From contig OX485808.1 in NCBI GenBank assembly GCA_950295325.1, positions 28,352,527-28,416,526 on the forward strand: a DNA stretch of 64,000 bases. The letters run 5' to 3'. Every line of letters begins with the position of its first letter. The first letter of the stretch is position 1. A model generated the notes under the pieces. That model saw only the letters and a program-made list of their open reading frames with translations. It was not told the DNA's origin and searched no databases. The translations under genes were made by a program, and so were the position numbers. The stretch comes from Polytrichum commune (Eukaryota; Streptophyta; Polytrichopsida; Polytrichales; Polytrichaceae). Positions 47,201-57,800 of this stretch are shown here, in pieces.

Positions 47201-47890
47201 TAAGTTTGTACAGTGTGTGTTGTGTGTTTTTCTGGTGATATTGTCTGTGCATGCTTGCTGGTAAGTGCCAATCTTTTTGCTAACCTTTGTGTTTTCGACT
47301 TTGTGCTTTGTGGGTGGCTGCGAGTGAGGCGATCGGGGCGTGGTGGCTGGAGCTGGGTGCAAGTGTGGAGGAGGCGCACTCTGGTGTGATATTTTATGAA
47401 GGAGGGTAGTGTAGGCTGAGTGAGGTTTTGGGAGGTAGAGATAGAGGAAGCTTTGTTGCTGATGTATGGTGGGGTATTGCTGGAGCAAGTGAGATCTTAG
47501 TGTAGTGACTATGTTGGTGGGATTTTCTGGGGAGGAAGTGTGGTGTGTGTTGACACACAGTGTAATGGTGCTGATGAGCACCCATGCAATTAGTAAATCC
47601 TTGGCCGTTTGTAGCCATGTCGATTCTGGTCCCTCTCTTCGCCGCTTGTCTCTCAGATCTGGATCTGTGTTGTTGTTGCTGCGCCCTTGTTTGTTCGGTG
47701 TTGCAGATCTGGTTGTCCCGAAGTCTCGCAGTAGCGAGCTCTTGAGGTTGTGGGTTGTTTTCGGCGTTGAAGAAGTAGATCTGAGGGGAGGGTGCCGCTG
47801 TGCGCCGCGTTGTGTCTGTAGCTGTGCTTCACTTCGCTGTGTCTGTGTCTGTGCTTCGCCGGCTGCGGGCACAGCAGCGGGAGGGCTCAT
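44216..47890 (-). CDS. LINE ORF1, RNA-binding-type protein
   Basis: The start is the first ATG at 47,890 (about 1,224 aa). The frame is open with no stop to 47,977, and another ATG at 46,465 would give 749 aa. Residue numbers here count from 47,977. The first 500 residues are rich in T, H, P, S and Q, with one hydrophobic stretch near 125-143 (DLLIAWVLISTITLCV). A basic segment near 560-610 (VQKHAGRGGDEEAA, RSRSLGRRRALI) precedes the folded part. Residues 1005-1084 look like an RRM (TTLVANNLPQ ... AGWCHIQCLNAAVYTEWL). Residues 1124-1190 are likely a coiled coil, and the end is Pro-rich. ORF1 proteins of this kind bind element RNA. The last codons overlap the ORF2 ATG. Confidence 0.75.
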   Translation of the reverse strand: MSPPAAVPAAGEAQTQTQRSEAQLQTQRGAQRHPPLRSTSSTPKTTHNLKSSLLRDFGTTRSATPNKQGRSNNNTDPDLRDKRRREGPESTWLQTAKDLLIAWVLISTITLCVNTHHTSSPENPTNIVTTLRSHLLQQYPTIHQQQSFLYLYLPKPHSAYTTLLHKISHQSAPPPHLHPAPATTPRSPHSQPPTKHKVENTKVSKKIGTYQQACTDNITRKTHNTHCTNLPQKSRCRRPPPPQMAKCQTLHHISHPNSTKRHIPQAHSLKTERVLPTFLAACTSIHPNHNPLTLTHLSPTPTHPNYNKRHTASRTPQLTHTQIAVRHPTKSNTHPYFTHRCTPPRQIQHTPLPKTDSHMPTLPAIPQSVPAHTKGSHTDTRNSNPNTDAHTANHSGTSQDSSPNRHNLSHKLTTFPAKANRHPLIPISQPDTPQQSPNADHQEQSHSHQLLQIPPLRSPFLTHPLILSSHSIHTTMAPNSDPHTAAQHTRSNPSQHQDSRTKVKGNTTSTGAGFPAKSHNRAVQKHAGRGGDEEAAVSLAGAGTRSRSLGRRRALISDYSDEEDRETTAPTPSQPTVIKEKAPPSHDSDIDMQLVDVSPEHDGSSLQLSSSHNEYAAIPNQAAISTNRLDIINLADETPTTSHKSPRKEATSNTQSAKRRRNEEGRHTTPLGTSKLQHEKTKEVVPSIDIVSHMWLGFPIHEAIAIQRGQEIIHEHRPTEEFTRLGIPTKEIVEFKTLRRAFPHVPQVYYPQERPDAVPGNHLHFTQLPRLEKIDPTTGLSEGFHITVRYDFGFKNTSRQEARRGCMERLRQMEIPLGLTYSNPIDIGINAVTKNWAGFIKIHLLHPQRDGIALLQGNRAFVMEMEGGERVIGKVEKGFELMTKARNLRLHIKGETLRHEHASYVFEEIVRESYYTGRQHEFMGLTKPELDKTFAFLTLTTEEARDIILNEGLSFKHEKLQVSITRDRSAGNPSELRISTTLVANNLPQRESQASITKAIKQAFGADNIVGVSFGTNPHTDKQAGWCHIQCLNAAVYTEWLHRSTFILGRRIDFIPHHGSIDGTDPNNTAIRLAQAPAREAIAEKIQAMGNVTNSNPILTEKYLTKTMKELEDKLDEKFGTLTTTINTHTDRRHEGTTATITHHSNNLQALFGTIAQELQQSNLRMQGLVNGLATTAPEILHRTTIPPLPHGYNATAPPLPLQAPPGFHNNPSTHHQGHNSFNE

Positions 47891-48005
47891 CTCGTCGGTT
47901 CGGTTCGGTGTGGATTTCGAGAGCGGTTGTCCAACCTGTTGTAGTAACCTTGGTATGACTGCATCACTATGTCTCACGTACTACACCAACGTACGTAAGA
48001 CGTCC

Positions 48006-48017
48006 CTATAGTAGGTA
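48006..48017. repeat. Target-site duplication of the LINE, right copy
   Basis: CTATAGTAGGTA, identical to 35,173-35,184. Confidence 0.85.
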
Positions 48018-51000
48018 CATATTAGTCATATGTGTGCTCCGCAAAATAAAAGTAGAGTGTGGGTTGAATTTAGGAACACTCCAACTCCATTGGGGTTGGA
48101 TGAATATCCATATACAATATTTCATAACAAATGTGACATTTATTTTATTATTTTGTTTGGGACCAAATTATTGGGTTGAATGAATATGCATTTTTTGCAC
48201 GACGCTTCCAAGGTCGTAGTATCTATATTTTACTTCATATGCTAATAGTAGCCATTATACTATATGATTTCTTTCGTGAGGTTCGTTTCAAGTGCTCCAC
48301 CCTTGTGGTTCGGTTGGTGAAGCTGGTTTCAAGTGCTCTACCCAATGTGCTTATATCGCCAACCATTGATTTTGGGATATTAGACTGATAATATATTTGA
48401 GATTGTTGACAATATAATTTCGGGCGAATTCACGTTGTTGTGGTCCATATATTAATTTGAGACAAGAGAAAGTCTCAAATTAACGAATATAGTGTTTACT
48501 TTCATAAAGTTTTCATACGCATTTAAACTAATTGAGTGTGATTGAATGTAACTAAGTCTAATTGATCCTGATTATTTCTCATTAAGACCAATTAAATCAT
48601 AAAGCATGCTTACCAAATTAATTGAGCCTCAGTAATTATAAAATGTACTTACTGTAATTAATCATGATTTACTGGAATTAAATCCAATAAATATAACTTA
48701 TCATTAATTAGAATGACACAAACCCTTTGAATGGTAAGTCACAAAAATCATAACCTTAGTGCTAATGAGGGTTTTGTAATATTTCTGACTTCCAAGTTAA
48801 TTAAATCGTTTATTGGTGGTTTCACTTTGAAAATGAAATTCCAACCAATTGCTTATTTACTCAATGAAAGTGAACATATATATATTGGATTTGGGACCTT
48901 GAAGGTGACGTGCACTCAATATGGGACTTGTGGATAAAGCGGGCTTCAAGAATGCAAGGGCAATAGTTTTTTCGAAGTCCGGCGGGCGGGCAATAGTTTT
49001 CGGTCGGGTCCAGAGAATCTTGATTTTTTGAACGGACCGCTGCCCCTGCCCGAATCTTCCTCCCCAACAAACTTCGTGGGGGAAACTTAACATCCTCGGT
49101 AGGACAAAGGAGGCGAATCTCAAGTAAAATAAGTAGAGAGAATTCGGGCAGCAAAGCTGGAGTCATGAATACTCAAGAATCTTGTAACTAAAGTCGTAAG
49201 TATCGCTCAATGCGTGCCTGGATGAGTGCCTGGATGCGTGCCTGGACTTGGCAAGACTTGAAACAGTATCACATTGATTTATTTGAACGTGTCTGTCACT
49301 CTCAAACCCACTGCAGAACAATTATATACTCACATTGAGTGCGAATCTCGCCAAATTGCAGACACTTTGAACAGCGTGAGAGCTACAGGAGAGGGAGGAT
49401 TCCAAAAAAAACGGTAACCCATGCTGGGCCAAAAGGCACAACCAAGCCAGGTGACCAGGTGATGCCCATGCATTATGAACCTGGACTTGGCCGAGGAAAC
49501 TCACTCTGCTCCCACCTTCTTCCCCGCCATAGCCGCCCTTCCGCTTGTGTGGCTGCCTCTCCTTCTCCACCACAGCTCTCACGATCAACCCACTCCCATA
49601 CAGGCTTTTCCTAGTGTTGGTTCGTGGCTCCTGAAGGGCGCTGATGTTCTCATGCTTAGGCTCATGGGCGTTTTCCTACTCTTTGCCCTCCCTTCCACTT
49701 TGCTTCCTGGCTGGTCTCCTCTTATCCCACTTCGGATTGATGAACGAAAGGCAGTGCAACTGCGACCCTTGCTTCAGGAGTTTCTTGCTTCAATCCATTG
49801 GTCCTGATGATCAAGTGTTCAATTTGTGTTCCATGATTTGGCGGATCTCTGAAGTTGGTGTGCTTCATGCTGAGAGGACCAGAGTAAACAGGAAGCAACG
49901 GGCCTGGAAGCAAATATTTGTTGGTGGTTCTTTTTGGTGATGAGACTAGCTCGTTGTTGAGTTGGGTAGTGGTTCAGCGTTGGTTCGACACTTTTGGGGG
50001 CAAGGGACAACATGAGGAGGGACTCTATGGATGCTCGCTTCCACAAGCCTCATGAGGATTGGGATGTCAATTTGAAGGAGCATCTAAACACCAAGTCGCG
50101 CCTTTCATAGGTATGTACGATCCTTTCACAAAGCTGCATATTTTTTTGTATCTCAAGATTGCTATGTGGTTGCATGATTCCTTGTGAGGACCCACATCTA
50201 GCTTGTTGTTGAGTCGAAAGCACTTCCAACTTTGAGGAACATTGCATGGCTTGCAGGAAGCACAACAATTTTTGGGTCATAAAGTTCATGAGGGACATTT
50301 GCGGTCTTAATTTGAACCAATTTGTTGACATTTAGGATCAAAATAATTGTGTAAGAAGAATCTTGATTTGCTAGAGGATGAGTTGCATCTCACCAGGGGT
50401 GAGGTGGTCATGTCGTTTGTGAATCCGCCAAGCCAAGCCAGATCAGTCGAGTGCTGCTTAGATTACCAAGAAATAAGACATAATGTTTAACAAGCGGAGA
50501 GTTCGATTGCTTGATGAGAATTCTAGATATGTGGTAGACTTTCACCTTCCAACTTTGTTCCGCTTGAGTATTTGTGGTGCCTTCACCATGTAAGGCCATA
50601 GTCAAATTTTGTTCAAATATGTTATGAGAGGTACAACAAACTTTACTACGTGATAATAAACATCAGTCGATTTTTGAATAGTGAGTCGATGACAATTGAT
50701 GTGACCCAACCCAACTGAGGTGGTAGAGATTATGAGTGAAATGAACTTGTCCGATTCTCAAAGATTATGTACTTTTAATAGCATGATCATGTGAATGTAG
50801 TTTTAGTGTTATTTAAGGAGCGAGTTCCTTTTGAGGTGCTTGTGTTGGTCCAGTTTGTGAATCCATCAAGCCAAGCTAGTCTAGAGACTTTGGGCTTAAT
50901 ATTTGGAGGCTTAATATTTGGAGATTAAAAGGTATGCAACTAATAGTTTGACCACTCTAATCATACATGCTTGCATAATATTTTGGATATTTGATAGACT

Positions 51001-52955
51001 TTGCCTTCAAACATTGCTCAAATTGCAACTATCATAGTTGCACATGGTTAATCATGTATTCCAATAATTTCACATCAACTCAAAACAAATTGAATTGTCA
51101 TTTAAATATTTTTGGTTATACCACTTGTTCAAAATTAATAAGGGATGTGCACTAGTGGGGACAAAAACATGAAAAGCCAATAACAAAAGTAACAACACAT
51201 CAACCACAACTTGAAATGTTTGTATCCCATGTTTGTTAACCATCATTACATTCCCTTACTTTCATAATGGCAGTTGGAATTGTCCAAAATTCATGCATAA
51301 CATGTTTGCTTGTTGCAATCCCCATGTTGTAGCTAATGGCAGTGTAAGGCATTAGCGGTGTTGGACCTATTTATGATACAAAAGCAAGGTCGAATTGTTT
51401 ATATTTTTGTTCATGGTCATGGTGGAGTTGGGACGTTACCAAAGAGCTTTGCTTTGCCCCAACACTTTGGAAGCAAAAATATCATTTGGTTCAGGATGTC
51501 TTGTGAGAAACATGATGTGCGTTTAAAGGTTGATCTCAATATGACTTGGAAGTCACGTCCATGCATAGGCATGTATTAATGGCAACTGTCCCAACATTAA
51601 CGCCTAGAATGGCACTGCTTTTTTGATGCACCCCTAGATGTTGTGAGCTGGAACATTGTAAGACTACCTTGGCGCAGATCACTCTGATTGTTGCAATACC
51701 CAGCTAGCTTCAGTATAAAGTCCAGACTATATTCTAAGTAATTTTTGTTTTCTTCAATGGCTTTTAAAAGCCACACCACTTCACCGCCTTTTGTCATGTC
51801 CATCCAAATGGTTCAATGGACTCTTTTTAATACCGGTGTTAGTTGCAAATGTTGCAAATTAATATCAGAAAGGTCTTTGTTCCGTTTAGTTTTGTCACGT
51901 TGGGGAATTCCCAAACCTCAAGGTTGTAATCACGCCTGTCGCCATTCAAGAGTCCTCGATGAATAGGGTGCAGAAGAGGTTTGACAGCTATCAGACCAAA
52001 GGGGATGGAACTCTAATATTCAAGAAAATCTTGTCATTGGAATTGAATATAAAAAGGATAAATTGTTCACTTTCAGTCCGGTTTACAATCTGGTTATTGC
52101 AGATGTTTCATCATAGGTTTGCTACTGTAGCCCGGGTTTGGTTGTGTAAATCCAATGAGTGAAAGTTGGAGAACATGAAAAACGAACCAAAGAACACCCA
52201 CATACCTTATGGTCGAGCTCATGTTTTGAAGGTTTTTATAACAACTCTATATTACATTATTATAGAACTATTATCAACTCTGAAATGGTTTTATTATGTG
52301 AGGGCCCTTGGAGTATATCCCACTTGCTGGCCCCTGGGCCAATCCTGCCCTTGTTTAGTAGTCCTTTTGGTGCTTTTGTTTTACCTCTGTCCATGTGAAT
52401 TGTTGGACATTTGGCAGGTTTGTGAACCGTACATAATTGTGGACAAAAGTCCTTCTGATGTAAGAGGTGAATTCTTTATTAGTTGTGTACGTATCGTGAA
52501 GCATACTTGTAGTGTGGTGGTTTTTTTTGGAGTTTCTGGGAGAGACCTGCTATCGAAGGATCTGGAACAATCTACAAACTGCTGAAGTATGTGTAGGGAG
52601 TGCTTGATTGCATGTGGTTTCTGTCGGTAGTCAATATTCATCTAATTCAAAGGGTCTCGTCGGCTCAAGAGAGGATGCAGGTGTGTAGGTTTGAAAATTT
52701 TGCAGTCCTGAGTAAAGGGAGAGACCACCTTGTGATATGTTGAAGCAAATTATTAACGTGTAAGGGCTTAGGGGTCTATCAGATTCTACTCTTGCTTTTG
52801 GCTCCCTTATAGTGAGTGGAGGTTGAAAATCGTGTGGTGGGGTTTGTGATGCCACTATCAGACAATGGTGTCATTCCAATCTTTGTTACGTTTTATTTCG
52901 AGTTGATTATGAGATGAATTCCTCAATTTGGGTTCCCCTGTTTTGATGTTTGGTC
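48018..52955. other. Intergenic; repeats but no gene recognised
   Basis: Contains the repeat copy at 48,729-49,090, a short run of 'TGCCTGGATG' units near 49,214-49,250 and a ~450-bp tandem duplication (50,413-50,600 and 50,855-51,030; 'GTTTGTGAATCC', 'CAAGCCAAGC'). Frames near 49.5-49.9 and 52.2-52.6 kb are open for 100-140 codons but show no family. Confidence 0.35.
48729..49090 (+). repeat. Dispersed repeat, copy B (partner at 30.3 kb)
   Basis: Same ordered blocks as copy A. The end continues into 'CGGTCGGGTCCAGAG' and 'CTTCGTGGGGG', also present in copy A in diverged form. Confidence 0.7.
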
Positions 52956-54800
52956 AACTGTCTCATTCCAGTCTATTGTGCATAGCAACTCATTGCTGCC
53001 ATCTTTCTTGGTCATTGTTTGTAGGAAAGATGTAATTCATGTTTTGATAGAAAGTTTGAATTTCAGGGTGCATCATGGTCTTCATGTGTATTGCAAAATC
53101 ATAAAGGAAACACAATCCACATATTGTCCACATTTTGGATTTGGTTGCAAGGGTGTAGTAATTCGGAGAGCCTTAGTAATGTTGGGGTGACGATACATGT
53201 GTATGATGTATAGTGACTCTTTATCACTCGAATTTCACACTTGAAGGAGAATATATAGCCAATCAAGTGGGTGCATCCAATTGCCTTGTATTTCTTCAAT
53301 GAGGGTCAAGGGAGTGCTTCTTTTGAGTATGTTTGTCGTTGCTTTAAGGTAATATTGTAAATTATTATATTTTGAGCTATTAAGAAATTGGTTTCATAGT
53401 AGTAAGAGTAATTTGTGTAAAATATCCTCTTGAACTCTCTGAGTCACCTACCTTATGGAAATGTAGGTGATCAAAACACCTCCTTGATTGTGGAGTATGA
53501 TGTTTGTTCATGGTGAACTCAAAGACATATTCACTTTGTGGCAATAAATGTGTTGGGGTTTGGAGGACGGGTGCCTACATGAGGATTGTTACACTTCTTT
53601 CTCTAGCAACAATTCTTGTGGATTGGTGTTGTTTGATTTTGAGTTGACTTTGGTGTTGGTTTTTTCATATGTTAAGTACGTTCATGCATGTAGGAAATCT
53701 ATCAATCTACCATGAGGATGTACATGGAGTTGAAGTTTTGTTGTCTATGTGGTTCATTGGTAAACTCTTGACAAAATTGGTGTGGAACAATTTAGATGGA
53801 GCATTGAACTACCCTAGTCTAGTAACCCTCTTGGAAGTTTTTTGGTCCTTTGTCCATGTGAAATGTGGGACTTCCAACATAATTTCATCCTTACAAGTGT
53901 CAGGTTCTTAGAGAATTTGCCGAGTGTCAATTGTTCATTTTAAGCCAATTACAAGTTTCCTTTGGATTATTTAAAACAAGCTCCCCAATTTGCGATTCTT
54001 TTGGACTGACGTTTAATCAACGGTGTTGTTTCAATCTATTGTGTGGCATGTCATTACAGTCGTCATTTTTGGTGATCGATTGCAAGGAAGATGTAATTGA
54101 TGTTTTGGGGCATCCTCATCCTCATGTCATGTAAAATTACAACATTTAGTGATTCTAATTTCCAATTGGACACTTGGAAGGAGACTACATAGCCTATCAA
54201 GTGAGTGCATCCAAGTACCTTCTAATCTTGGATGATCTTCTTGAATCATGATTTCACCTTGTTCTTAATAGTTAATTAGCTTGTGTTGCCTAGTGGTTTC
54301 AAATTACAAGTTCCAAATTCTTGGTCATAGTTTGAGTATTGAAAGTGGACTAGGAATGATTTTATGGGTGGTTGTAGATTCTAATAGGTGTCAATGTGAT
54401 AAATTTATTTGGTTTCCTATAAAATTACTATCATCTAGGTATTGAGGACATAAATATGAGGAAGACCAATTCTTGTAAAATATAACGTCGATAAACCTAC
54501 CTTATTGGAATGCAATGAGGCACTTGTTGGGGTTTAGTAGGTGTATGCCCCATAAATGTGGGTTCATGGTCAAGTCAATGACATCATTCACTTTATGACA
54601 ATGATGTGTTTGGGTTTGTAAGAAGAAGATTATGTAGGAGGGTTGTAGGAGCTACTTCTCTAGCAACAATTCCTTTGGTGTTGGTTTGCATATGGTAATG
54701 AGTGTCTTGCACATATGATTTGGATCCATCACGAGGATCTAAATAAAGTTGAAATAGTGATCTTTCTATGGTTCATGGATACATTTTTGATATTATCGGT
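52956..54800 (+). repeat. Tandem duplication (~1 kb units) upstream of the TNL gene
   Basis: Unit 1 (about 52,960-53,780) and unit 2 (about 54,010-54,790) share a series of blocks in the same order: 'GGAAAGATGTAATTCATGTT' / 'GGAAGATGTAATTGATGTT', 'ACTTGAAGGAGAATATATAGCC' / 'ACTTGGAAGGAGACTACATAGCC' (trimmed), 'AAGTGGGTGCATCCAA' / 'AAGTGAGTGCATCCAA' and 'CTCTAGCAACAATTC' in both. The second unit runs to the TNL start. A good acceptor (GGTGCAG) lies 15 bp before the ATG, so it may contain a 5' UTR intron. Confidence 0.7.
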
Positions 54801-54814
54801 GCAGGCAAATCCAA

Positions 54815-57800
54815 ATGGGAAAAAGAGGGACCTCTTCATTCGAAAAGGAAATAAATGAAAATAAAAAACAAAAACAAAGTGCTTCATTAGAAAAAGAAAA
54901 AGAAACAAAAATGGAGGATGTCAACAAAGGGATGGAGCTTGATTCACAAGATGTGAGCCCAGAGGCATTGGGCCATTATGATGTTTTTTTGAACCACCGT
55001 GGACCGGATGTAAAACGTTCTTTTGTTTCTCACTTGTATAAGTTACTTCGTGATCGTGGTTGTAATCCATTTTTGGATGTTGAAACTCTTCATAAGGGGG
55101 AGCATGCCTTGAAGTCAATCAATGAGGCTCTCTATGGGGTTCGTGTGCATCTTGCGATTTTTTCTAAGGGTTATGCCGAATCAAAATATTGTCTTAACGA
55201 GCTGTTCGATATGATGAAAAGCTCCGAGAAGGTTATCCCAGTTTTTTTTGAAGGTGTGGAGCCTGTGGATCTTCGTTTGATCGAAAGTGGACCCTTTGCT
55301 AAGGCTTTTGAAAAACACTTGGGAAAGAATCGAGACGAGGATGTTAAGAGGTGGACGAAAGCCCTATTGGAAGCTTCTCATCTTACAGGATTTCGACATT
55401 CCGAGTACAAGTAAGCACCGTATGGACCTCTATAATTGTTTAATGTAGAATTTGATTAAATGTTCACAAGTGTTAACATTTCATCATTTATGGTTGTTTG
55501 GTGATTTGTTCATAGAATTATACAATGTGTTGTATGCCTCTGATTTCGAATGGATATTTGGGGTCACAGACATGAATGTGCATTCATGGAAGATATTGTG
55601 GCTAGAGTTTTGGAAGCTTTTGGCCCAGCTCAACTCCGTCCTGCGCGGTACCCGATGGGTTTAGAGCAATCATCGGAGGTGGTTTTGAACATTTTGAACC
55701 AAATGGGCAACACCGTGGGTGTTGTGGGCTTAACTGGCACAGGCGGGATTGGCAAAACGACTCTTGCCACACACCTATACAATGAGCAAAACAATTTTAC
55801 TTGTCGAAGTTTTTTGAAGGATGTGAAGGATGCAAACATGGAGAATCTTAAAGAAAAAATTGTGTGGGACTTGCTACAAGAGGATATGAAAAAAATTGGT
55901 GGTTTTGAGCGTTGTTTTGACCAAATAAAGAAAAAAAAAATATTTGTAGTTGTGGATGACATTGTAAAATGTAATCAATTCGATGAGCTTATACCAGAGT
56001 TAAATAATCTTGCTTTAGGAAGTCGAGTGTTGATCACATCTCGAGATCAAAGCGTATTGAACAACATAATGAGGGATGCTGGAGAGAAGTTGTTGCATGA
56101 GGTGCAAGAGTTGAGCCCATCAAACTCTCTACAACTTTTTTTGAAGAACGCCTTTCACAACGATATTCCAAGTCCTAGACTTCGTGATTTGTCAAGAGAT
56201 ATAGCAAAGGCATGTGGTGGTTTACCTTTAGCCTTGGAAGTTACTGGAGGGTTTTTGTTTGACAAAAGGGGGGATGAAGCATTATGGCATGAGGCAATGA
56301 AGGCACTCCACAAGAACAAAGAAATTTTGGATTGTCTGAAGTTGAGCTACAATAGCCTTGGTGAAGTTGAACAAGAAATGTTTTTGGATATAGCCTTCTT
56401 TCTTGTTGGTGCGCCTAAGGACGCGGCAGTGGATTTTTGGAACTCAGATGATTTCTTTAGCCCAGCATCTACATTTCTATGTAAACTTATTGATAGGTGT
56501 CTACTTAAGGTGGATGAGAATGGTTTCCTTACTATGCACGATCTTTTGCGAGACATGGGACGTGATGTGGTCCTGAAGAAATCACCACGGAATGCAGGGG
56601 AGCAAAGCCACTTGTGTAATCCTTCAGCAATCAGCAAAGTTCTTGAACAAAATAAGGTAACAATCATGACTGCCTTGACATATTTACTACATGTATTTGT
56701 CCATGTCGTCAAATTCCTTTGAAATCTCTTATGTTGTTCCACAACACATGTATCAATTGTGTACGAGAATCAAGGCAACTTATTTGTTGGAAGGATAGTT
56801 ATGTTAAGAATATAATATATCCTAGCGAAGAGAAGAAATCAGGTAGATGTTTTAGATGAAATTTACAGAACAATTTGGTGCACAAATGATAAGTAGTACT
56901 TGTTTCCAAGGTATTATGAGTATTAAGTACTTTGCAACAAAGGAGTTTGTTATATATGTTAGGTTCATCTCGCAGGGTACTGAAAAAGTGCGAGGACTCA
57001 CAACAAGTGGAATTCAAAATAGAGGAAACGGAATTGAAGCAATTTGGCAAGCTGAACATTTTGCAAGTTTGAATGAACTTCGAATTCTCATATTGGAAGA
57101 TTGTGACGTGAAAGGCGATTTTTCAAACTGGTCAAGGGAATTGAGATGGTTGCAATGGAGACATTCCAATCTCACTGAGTTGCCTCATGATTTGCAATTA
57201 CCCAACTTAATAGTGTTGGATCTTGCATACAGTGAGCACCTTTGTTGTATTTGGCCCAAAGACTTTGAAATACAGGTAAAACTCCCATTGAACTTGATGC
57301 ATTGATTGTGAACCTTCTACAATAAAGACGAGTGTAAGTTTCATGTATTAAAAATATGACTTAATGAAGTCTTAGTTACATGGGTTTCTATGAAAAATTT
57401 GCTATAAGAGTTTTATGAATAAAAGTAGTTATGACGAAAATAGGAGGTGTAACGTTTCCTTTATTGCATCTTAAATTCGTGTTCCTAGATTGGAATGAGT
57501 AGATTGAAGTTGGTATAAGTCATACTTGGGTTGCCCATTCTTATTCTCTACAATGATTGAGCAATTTATATAAACTCTTTGCATGTTTATTATCTTCATG
57601 GTTAACTTGGTCTTGTTGCCATTTTTCATCGTACATAAAATATAAAACCTCACAAGAATGTGGTTGTAATTTTCTAGATTCCGTTTCCAAGGTTGCGTAC
57701 GTTAAACCTTGAGGGATGTTGCAATCTTCGAGAGCTACCAAAATCCATAGGTGGGCTTACAAAATTGAGAGTTTTAAACATATCGTACTCAAGAGTGAAA

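Larger units (their letters stand above)
35185..48005 (-). mobile_element. Full-length 12.8-kb non-LTR retrotransposon (LINE), candidate Dualen/RandI-like
   Basis: On the minus strand the element has a short 5' leader, ORF1, ORF2 of about 2,800 codons, a ~550-bp 3' region, a terminal hairpin and a TTC-rich tail. It is bounded by a perfect 12-bp direct repeat. ORF2 has an APE endonuclease, reverse transcriptase, RNase H, CCHC knuckle and a putative restriction-like nuclease, with two 2A-like motifs upstream. From memory, APE plus restriction-like nuclease in one element is the hallmark of Dualen/RandI of green algae. Common plant LINEs (L1 and RTE clades) lack this set and are about half the length. 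The coding strand is rich in A and C and poor in G throughout. ORF2 has two stops and two frameshifts, so this copy cannot make it intact, though ORF1 is open. Confidence 0.85.

Noticed and set aside
47505-48011. Plus-strand frames across the LINE, such as the 168-codon one near its 5' end
   Set aside because: Antisense to ORF1 or ORF2, with no recognisable domain; they reflect the skewed composition.
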